Positions 57,689 through 64,000 of a stretch of DNA of 64,000 bases are shown piece by piece. Below the pieces are notes generated by a model that worked only from the letters and a program-made list of their open reading frames with translations, searched no databases and was not told the origin of the DNA. Where the stretch lies: the NCBI GenBank assembly GCA_002104985.1, contig MCGO01000009.1:186001-250000 (forward strand), given 5' to 3'. The position numbers and the translations under genes were made by a program. This DNA comes from Rhizoclosmatium globosum. Lineage: Eukaryota > Chytridiomycota > Chytridiomycetes > Chytridiales > Chytriomycetaceae. How positions within the stretch are numbered: the first letter of the stretch is position 1; each line of letters begins with the position of its first letter.

Positions 57689-59876
57689 ATGAGCACGTCA
57701 CCAGCCGATCACCTCCAGCTCTTCCAACCTCTCCGCCCACCCACCATTAGCCTCCGAGCAACATCTTGCGATATCTGCCGCCTTCAAAAGAAACGATGTA
57801 CAAAGGAGAAGGACGGCTGTCAACGGTGTGAAGCGAAAGGACTCAAATGCGAATATAGCCAGCTACCCATCGTAAACGGGTGCGTAATCCCCCGCCACTC
57901 CAGTCGGAGTTTGGCCAATGATAAACATCCAAGCTAATGACACACCAAAAACAAGCATTCTGATGAGTGGACCAGCTTCGGCTGCAACGGACCAATCAGA
58001 CTCGTCGATTCCACTCGCCGACCGCACATCTCCATTTCCTCCTGCAATACCGCTCCATTTGGGAGTCTGGCGACCTCATTGCAAACGCTCCTGCCACTGC
58101 CAGAGCCGTCCATTTATCAACCTAAATCACCCCGAATGATTCGAACTACGCCATGGATCAGATTCTTTGCGCCATTGAGAATCCTCTAATGGACGTGACA
58201 TATGAAAACGAATGGTCAATACAAGACCCGGATTTGATGCCCACCACGGCAGATTGGGCGCTATGTCATCGCTTTTTTATGACTGATAAGCGGGCCGGTG
58301 GGATACTCCTATCTCTAGATGGACGAGGATTCTTGGACACTTTTTTTCATCAACCAGCTCCGTTGAGGTAAGTTTTAGTGTTGGAAGAACTGACAAATAG
58401 TTGAATTGAATTTGTCATGAAACAATTAGGCTGGTGTTGTGTGCCGCTGCGGCGCATTTTTCATTAGAGACTTCAGAACAAGTTACATTAAGTTATTACA
58501 ATCGTGCGCGGAAAGCAGTGATGCGCGTTGCGGATACCCCGTCATTTAAGACTGCCCAAGCATTTATTTGGATCAACTTTTTTTCGCGATGTAACGTATT
58601 TTGGAATCACGTTTACAACTAATTCACATTCTTTTATTTGAACAGGGATGGGACAACCAGCCATTGGCCAACCTTTCTTCAAAGTCGCGCTTGATATGTG
58701 TTCAGCTCTCATGCTCCACATTGACCCAGATGACTCGCCCTGGCTTCATCACCTACAACTCACCGAAATCGAAAAAGAAGAACGTCGTCGTTTCTTTTGG
58801 AATTGTGTCTTTACGCTTCGTACGGAGCAGAGTTTCTCAGCCGACGCGATACAATTGGATTTACCGACGGGAGGTGTGAGACCTATGAGGGCCGTTACGG
58901 AACCGTATTCTGCTCTGCCGAGTATGGATTCGCATGGCCCGTTATGTAATGTATATGGAGTGATTGTTGCGATCAAGCGACATCATACAGTTGTTCCTAC
59001 AAGTGTGGAGGAGATCATCACGTCAGAATCTGTTTTGGCGCTGGGGAATTATTTATTGAAAGTGCATTCGTCTATGGAAGATCGGTTCTTGTTGATTGCT
59101 GAGTCACCACAGTTTGTTTCATGGAGTGATGAAGTGCGTTTCTTGTCGCAGCTTTCAAATCTGTCCGTGCATGAAACCCCATATGTTGTGTTCTTGAACC
59201 TAAATCTCTTGGCGAGTATGTCTCTTTTAATGCGGCCAAGGTTATATCTCTCTAGTCTTGCGACGCATCAACCTCATTTACTGTGTCCCGAAACACTCGA
59301 CATTATTACTACGGCAATCGAACAATCTGTGGAATCTGTATTACGGATTTCCGCCTACTCTCATTCTTGGTTAAAATTGCTGAAACAGAGAAGAGATTCT
59401 CGATACAAGCACATACACAACCTCTATATCCGGCGTTTGAAAGCGCGATCGTTATCTGGTTCCTAATTTGTCGCATGGATCCAGAATGGCGAACTACAGT
59501 TCCGAGTCTGCTCAATCAAAACTGGAAGGACTTTCGGGATCGACTGTTGTTCTTGCTGGAATTTGTGAAGGGATTACTGTTGGGTCAGCACCATGAAAGT
59601 GGAATGTTGATGCCAATCATCACATGCATGCAAGCCATGATGACTGAAGTAGTAGAGACTTTACTGACGGGCGCATCTCCTGGAAGTGCAGAACCGGTTG
59701 AAGAGATCATTGTTGGTATGAAAGTATGTTCAATCGGCGCGGAAGAACATGATGAGCCGTCCATAACAAGGGAGCCTTGGGCATTCCTTGGATTGCTTGG
59801 GATGGAGGTTGGTCCAGGGTTGCGATGGAGTGGCAGAAGCGAGGATGAATGGAGGAGGTTTTGGAAGAAGTATTAA
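57689..59876 (+). CDS. Zn2Cys6 transcription factor, family member 8
   Basis: ATG 57689; cluster CDICRLQKKRC..CQRCEAKGLKC then EYSQ. Slips at about 57920-58150 separate it from LCAIENPLMD, QDPDLMPTTADWAL, FFHQPAPLR (intron about 58369-58429), YYNRARKAVMRVADTPSF, a second intron near 58590-58646, then IGQPFFKVALDMCSAL, LHIDPDDSPWL, EKEERRRFFWNC. FLNLNLLASMSLLMRPRLY and VIWFLICRMDPEW continue to AFLGLLGMEVGPGLRW...FWKKY. Best-preserved C-terminal half of the group. Confidence 0.78.
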
Positions 59877-59879
59877 TTA

Positions 59880-60360
59880 ATAGAGTAAAGTTAATTATTT
59901 TGAGAATGTTTTGTTTTTTGGATGGCACATTTAATCGTTCAATAATTTCATCCAAACAATCCTGCAATGACTACACATTCGGGTTTGAGGCTGATAGTTG
60001 GCTCGACGTCATCTTTTTCGTTAGGTGCAAATGTTTGATGGTGAATGGAAACTCTCAACACAAACTATGCTTGATCATTGACTATGCCACATTGGGATTT
60101 TGTTGCTGCACTCATTAAATCAGAAGGAATAATATTGTGTAGACAGAGATTTTGATTCAACATTGCGAATCAACTTTATTATTGAAATTGTCGTTTTTGG
60201 ACTTCGCTTCGCTGTTTTGCTTCTTCGTATGTATGATATTTGGGTTATTTCCAACACGATTTTCGAATTTTGGGCGGGGCATACGGACCACCGTAAACAC
60301 GGGTTTATTTAAAACATTCCTGCTGCAATCACTGCTCAAACAATCTTCCTACGCAATGAT
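59880..60360. other. Intergenic, no gene seen
   Basis: AT-rich, no repeat or RNA recognised. A 60-codon minus-strand frame at 60157-60339 lacks an ATG and is not called. Confidence 0.45.
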
Positions 60361-60363
60361 TAC

Positions 60364-61125
60364 TTAGGTCTTCCGTTGCAACTCTCTTTCAAGTCTTTCC
60401 TTATTTTGACGATCCCGCTCTTCCAGTTGAATTCTCATTGCTTCAAGCTTTTGAAGTAACGCTGCGTTGTTTTCAAACAGTTGTTCAGTGTCACGTTTTA
60501 CCTCATCAACATCGATGACTGTTCTAACTTGCAAATCAATGCCAAGGGAGGAAGCCTCCTGAATAAGACGAGAACGGAGAATAGCCAAATCAACTTGAAC
60601 ATATTTTGAGCTCACGATAGCTTTGAGCTTTTTGAGATTTCTATGAAACGAATCATCAATGTGATGTTTATCAGAACTCAAACCAATCTCTCATTACCTT
60701 GTGAATCGATCCGCTGCATCAACTTTACTAGTATCATTGCGTTCAAGAAAGACCTTGATTTCATACATGGCTTTGCGCACAGCTTCGGCATGGTAAGGGG
60801 AGATGTTGTCGAGTTTCATGATGGAAATTGACATGCGTGCAACCAAGTCACCGAGTGACAGATATTCAGCCTTCTTGCTCGTTGAAGCTCGACAATTCTC
60901 CAGAATGTAAGTAGCAACTGCATTTGGTGTTTAGTGTTCGGTGAAATCAGGATGAGGAGGATGACTTCTGTCGCACTAACCACTTAAAATGGGGGAAATG
61001 TAAGGAGCGGCAGCTGCAACCGTCGATGCGATAGCATCAATTGCCGTATCGATTTGAGAGAGTGCTTCCATGGTCGTGATCTGCACTGGCGCATCGGAGG
61101 AGGAAGCGGAGCTTTCGAACAACAT
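60364..61125 (-). CDS. Helical/coiled-coil protein, possible four-helix-bundle domain
   Basis: Three exons inferred on the minus strand. Exon 1 from ATG 61125 reads MLFESSASSSDAPVQ, then EALSQIDTAIDAIASTVAAA to ISPILS at a GT near 60979. Exon 2 reads TYILENCRASTSKKAEYLSL, LVARMSISIMKLDNISPYHA and AMYEIKVFLERNDTS. Exon 3 reads NLKKLKAIVSSKYVQVDLAIL, then IDVDEVKRDTEQLFENNAAL and a terminal Glu/Arg-rich coiled coil. The order of helices recalls MLKL/HeLo-type four-helix bundles, which occur in cell-death proteins, but no diagnostic residue confirms this. Confidence 0.5.
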
Positions 61126-61330
61126 TTTGTTGAGGCAAAAACGTGGAGGCAATCGCTCAAAAAATCAACAACGTGCTTGGGGCTGAACTTCGGACTGGTG
61201 ATTTCCACTGTGGACAGTGGTTTTCGTCCTCAATGAATTTGAAAAACGTGCTTTCCAAAACATGAAGCGATTCAGCCAAGAGCTTAATATGCAACTACTA
61301 ATAAAATGATATTGGTCAAAACTTTAACAA

Positions 61331-62474
61331 AAATGCTTTCGGACAGAACACACCGAACGACGTTTGCGCTCACGACAATCCACCACCACCTACGCGACTT
61401 TCTCACTGGAACCGAGTCCTCTATCTCTGTTCGACGTGTGTTTGCCTCAGCCTCCACCGGCGATCGTCGCTGTTTTCCAGTGTTCTCGCCGTGCCATTCA
61501 AGACGAGTTTCGAGGCGCTGACATTGGCAACGACGCGCATTCTTCCGTTTTTCGGCGGAGTTTCGTTTCGGCATCCGGCGCCAAACTCGGATTTGCCGAT
61601 TCGCCTTGCGCGGCTTCTTGCGCCGACACTCAGACTTCTGCGCTTGAACTCGGGCTTTGAATTGGATTTGGCGCTCGTGGCCGCCTCGTTTAGTCAGCTG
61701 GAATGCCTTGATTTGGCGGGATCCAAGGTGGCGGACATCAGTCCACTGTCCATGTTGCCGAACTTGAACTCACTCAATCTGGCTCACTCGAAGGTCGCGG
61801 ACTTTGCTGCCCTCTCTAATCTTGTCAATCTGAAAGACTTGAACGTCAGCTATTCGTCTATTGCTTCACTCGCTGGAATCACCGACAAGCTCCAGTCTTT
61901 GAATATCGAATCGACTCAAATCACAATCCTACCAGTTTACGCTTCCGTCAAGTCTCTCAACATCAACAAAACGCGCGTCAGATCTCTTGCTACCCTCTCT
62001 GATTGCGTCTCGCTTCATTCCCTCTCCTTCCACAACACATTTGTTTCCAGCATTTCAGTTCTTGGTACATGCACCTCTCTCACAAACCTCGATATGCACA
62101 CCACGCTTGTTTTCGATATTTCTATCCTCGCCCACTTGAAGCTACTCCGTATTCTTGATGTTTCTCATACCAATGTCTCGGACGTTACCCCTCTTCGCAC
62201 TCTCAAAAAACTCACTTCTCTCAACGTTTCTCACCTGGTACACCTTACCAGTGGCATGAAATCCGTCGCTGATTTAGTCAATTTAAAAATTTTGAAGTTG
62301 GATGGTACTCCAGATGTTAGTAACTTACATTTTGTGAAGGCCTTGCGTCACCTTGAAGAAATCGCGTTTGACACTTCTTCTGTTGGGACTGGAGTGTTGG
62401 CTTTAAAGGGTTTGAAGAAGTTGAGGAAGGTGAATGGAAGAGAGTTAATCCAGAGCGAGAGTTGTGTGGAATGA
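61331..62474 (+). CDS. Internalin-like leucine-rich-repeat protein
   Basis: From about 61700 it carries at least eight 21-22 residue LRRs of the internalin/SDS22 type: LECLDLAGSKVADISPLSML, LNSLNLAHSKVADFAALSNL, LKDLNVSYSSIASLAGI and so on to LKILKLDGTPDVSNL. The N-terminal part from ATG 61331 (MLSDRTHRTTFALTTIHHHL) joins the LRR frame only after a slip near 61400-61450. A conservative start within the LRR frame lies near 61490. No signal peptide or membrane helix is evident. Different LRR class from the F-box genes at 18-20 kb. Confidence 0.62.
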
Positions 62475-62635
62475 AATGAGGAGAAGAGACATGACAGGGA
62501 CTTCTACGCTTTATCCTTTTATAATCAAATGTTAAATGCTCCCAGAAGTCCTTATTAAACAAGACTTTGATTGAAAATCTTCATTATTAATTTGCACGGA
62601 AGATCGCATCCCAACCACCACCGAATAAGGGCAAT

Positions 62636-64000
62636 GAGCACCACCACCAAAGATGCATCCACAGTGATGGCATCGCTTCTCTTCGACAACAACTCTGATC
62701 CGGCGCCACCGAACTTGGACCCAAAAGATGCCCATCCAACAACCAACTCAAATCTAATGATGAACTGGCTATCAACTCCGTCAACACAATACCCTCTCGA
62801 TCCACCTCTAGGCTCGTCTTTATCAACGAAGTCCCGGAAGCCTCAACGAACAAATGCAGCAATGGGAAAGATCCTCTCGCCCTTGACACACCGCTGGACG
62901 ACATGGAGAACAATGACTGGGGAATGCAGGATCCGGATCTTATGCCTTCCATCGACGACTGGATGCTGGTGAGTTGATAAGGGGAGGGATCAAGGTCACT
63001 CACACTTGTCAACCCAAAAATAGGTGAGCCGATTCTTAACGGCGGATAAGCGAGCTGCTGCCATCATTGTCGTGTTCGACAGTCAGCGTTTCCTTGAAAA
63101 CTTCTTCCTGGAGCCACCTCCTTTAAGGTGTGTGGCATTAAATGTGTGTGGCTTGAGTGGTTTGGCTGACAATACTACAGATTGGTTCTTTGCGCCATTG
63201 TAGCACACTTTGAATCTTTACCGGATACTGTATCGTTCTCCTTCTTTCGACGGGCTCGGAAGCGGTCATGCGTGCTCAACCGTCACTTCGTACTGCACAG
63301 GCCTTTCTCTTTATTTATATCTTTAGCCTTTGGAAGGGACAGCCGTCGTTGGGGCAGCCGTTTTTTAAGCTTGCGGTGGATATGTGTTTGTTTCTTCAGA
63401 TTGATAAGGATGACGAGACGGTTTTGAGTGAGTTGAATGAACTTGAGCGGGAAGAACGGGCTCGGTTTTATGGAACTTGCTTATATGCGCAAAGGTTTGT
63501 TTTTTAAGGCTTGCTTGATACTTATATTTATTTCAGTGTGGAGCAAAGTCTGTCGCCTGATCCTGTTTCAATGAGGCTCTCTCCTGATAAGCTAAAGCCT
63601 GGAAAAGAATTCACGAAACCATACGTAGCTTTTCTTGGCCATGGTCCCACTTTACACTTCAATAATGTTGCCAATTTAATATCCGATATCAAACGCCACC
63701 ACCTACGAATACCATCTTCAGTCTACGAATTAATCAACTCAGAGGAATCCCTCATCCTACGAAACCATATGCGCCACGTACATTCAAAGATAAATTCCAA
63801 ATACCTCCTCCTTGGCGAAACAGATTCCCTGGCACCCCCCAAGTAACCCGATTCCTTGCGAAACTATCAACCCTCACTCAATCCGAAATCCCCGAAGTAA
63901 TCCTCGTCCAATTAATTGTCCTCACAAGCATATCAACCTGTCTCCGCCCAGCCCTCTACGTCACAAGCCTCGCATCTCACAGACCCACACTCATCGACCG
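62636..64000 (+). CDS. Family member 9 (no zinc cluster seen), cut by window end
   Basis: ATG 62636 gives MSTTTKDASTVMASLLFDN and a Pro/Ser-rich stretch with no Cys cluster. After a slip near 62860-62900 come QDPDLMPSIDDWMLV, an intron (about 62969-63023), FFLEPPPLR, a second intron (about 63127-63180), FFRRARKAVMRAQPSLRTAQ, GQPFFKLAVDMCLFLQI, EREERARFYGTCLYAQ, a third intron (about 63494-63537) and VEQSLSPDPVSM. The frame is lost near 63845 but family sequence continues (LRPALYVTSLASHRP) to the edge. Like member 6 it may be a headless paralogue. Confidence 0.68.

Noticed and set aside
60157..60339. 60-codon minus-strand frame downstream of the helical gene
   Set aside because: No ATG and no in-phase splice that would add it to the gene at 60364.
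1..64000. Alternative genetic code as the cause of broken frames
   Set aside because: Breaks are changes of frame at runs, not in-frame stops at one codon, and TAA, TAG and TGA all serve as natural ends.
1..64000. tRNA, rRNA, CRISPR arrays, prophage or bacterial operons
   Set aside because: None could be recognised by eye; a tRNAscan or Infernal run would be needed to exclude small RNAs.

Overview
The window looks like nuclear DNA of an early-diverging, zoospore-type fungus, most likely a chytrid. Protein genes are dense, on both strands, use the standard code, and are cut by many short GT..AG introns (about 41-65 nt). The gene mix fits: Zn2Cys6 regulators and neutral trehalase (fungal) sit beside a class C GPCR, a propionyl-CoA carboxylase pair, a USP12/46 deubiquitinase and an Mx-like dynamin, types that are patchy or missing in Dikarya. 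No tRNA, rRNA, CRISPR array, bacterial operon or virus-like gene was seen.

Layout. 1-1384: degenerate tandem repeat array leading into a broken secreted lectin-like gene. 1540-6546: USP-type deubiquitinase, RluA-type pseudouridine synthase (copy 1), cupin/cysteine-dioxygenase-like gene. 6620-12880: small receiver-like gene, a 1.9 kb terminal-inverted-repeat element carrying a Ulp1/C48 protease, then a large SPRY-Trx-PARP gene with a tandemly repeated 3' flank. 12881-18272: hypothetical gene, WBP11 splicing factor, CLC chloride channel. 18407-20416: two F-box/plant-type LRR genes. 20457-25317: Zn2Cys6 regulator and neutral trehalase. 25440-28210: class C GPCR. 28272-36376: four more regulator paralogues and one zinc-cluster relic. 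36572-40346: pseudouridine synthase (copy 2) and dynamin-like GTPase. 40799-42474: regulator paralogue without a zinc cluster. 42582-48143: divergent PCCA/PCCB pair. 48234-53880: SGNH-type membrane enzyme, FAM210-like protein, two tandem type II membrane glycosyltransferase-like proteins. 53910-55298: two hypothetical genes. 55473-59876: two more regulators. 60364-62474: helical/coiled-coil gene and internalin-like LRR gene. 62636-64000: ninth regulator, cut by the window end.

Three themes stand out. First, one family of fungal regulators fills much of the window: nine members plus one relic in about 44 kb, several lacking the DNA-binding cluster, which indicates local birth and death. Second, the 6.8-12.9 kb block contains an unusual domain combination (SPRY, cysteine-rich, thioredoxin, ADP-ribosyltransferase) in head-to-head arrangement with a receiver-like protein, with a Ulp1-bearing transposon inserted exactly between their starts. 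Third, many otherwise conserved genes are broken by single-base frame slips that sit in homopolymer runs and are almost always cured by one extra base of the run. This looks like an assembly or read artefact rather than real decay, so the genes below are given as spans across those slips.
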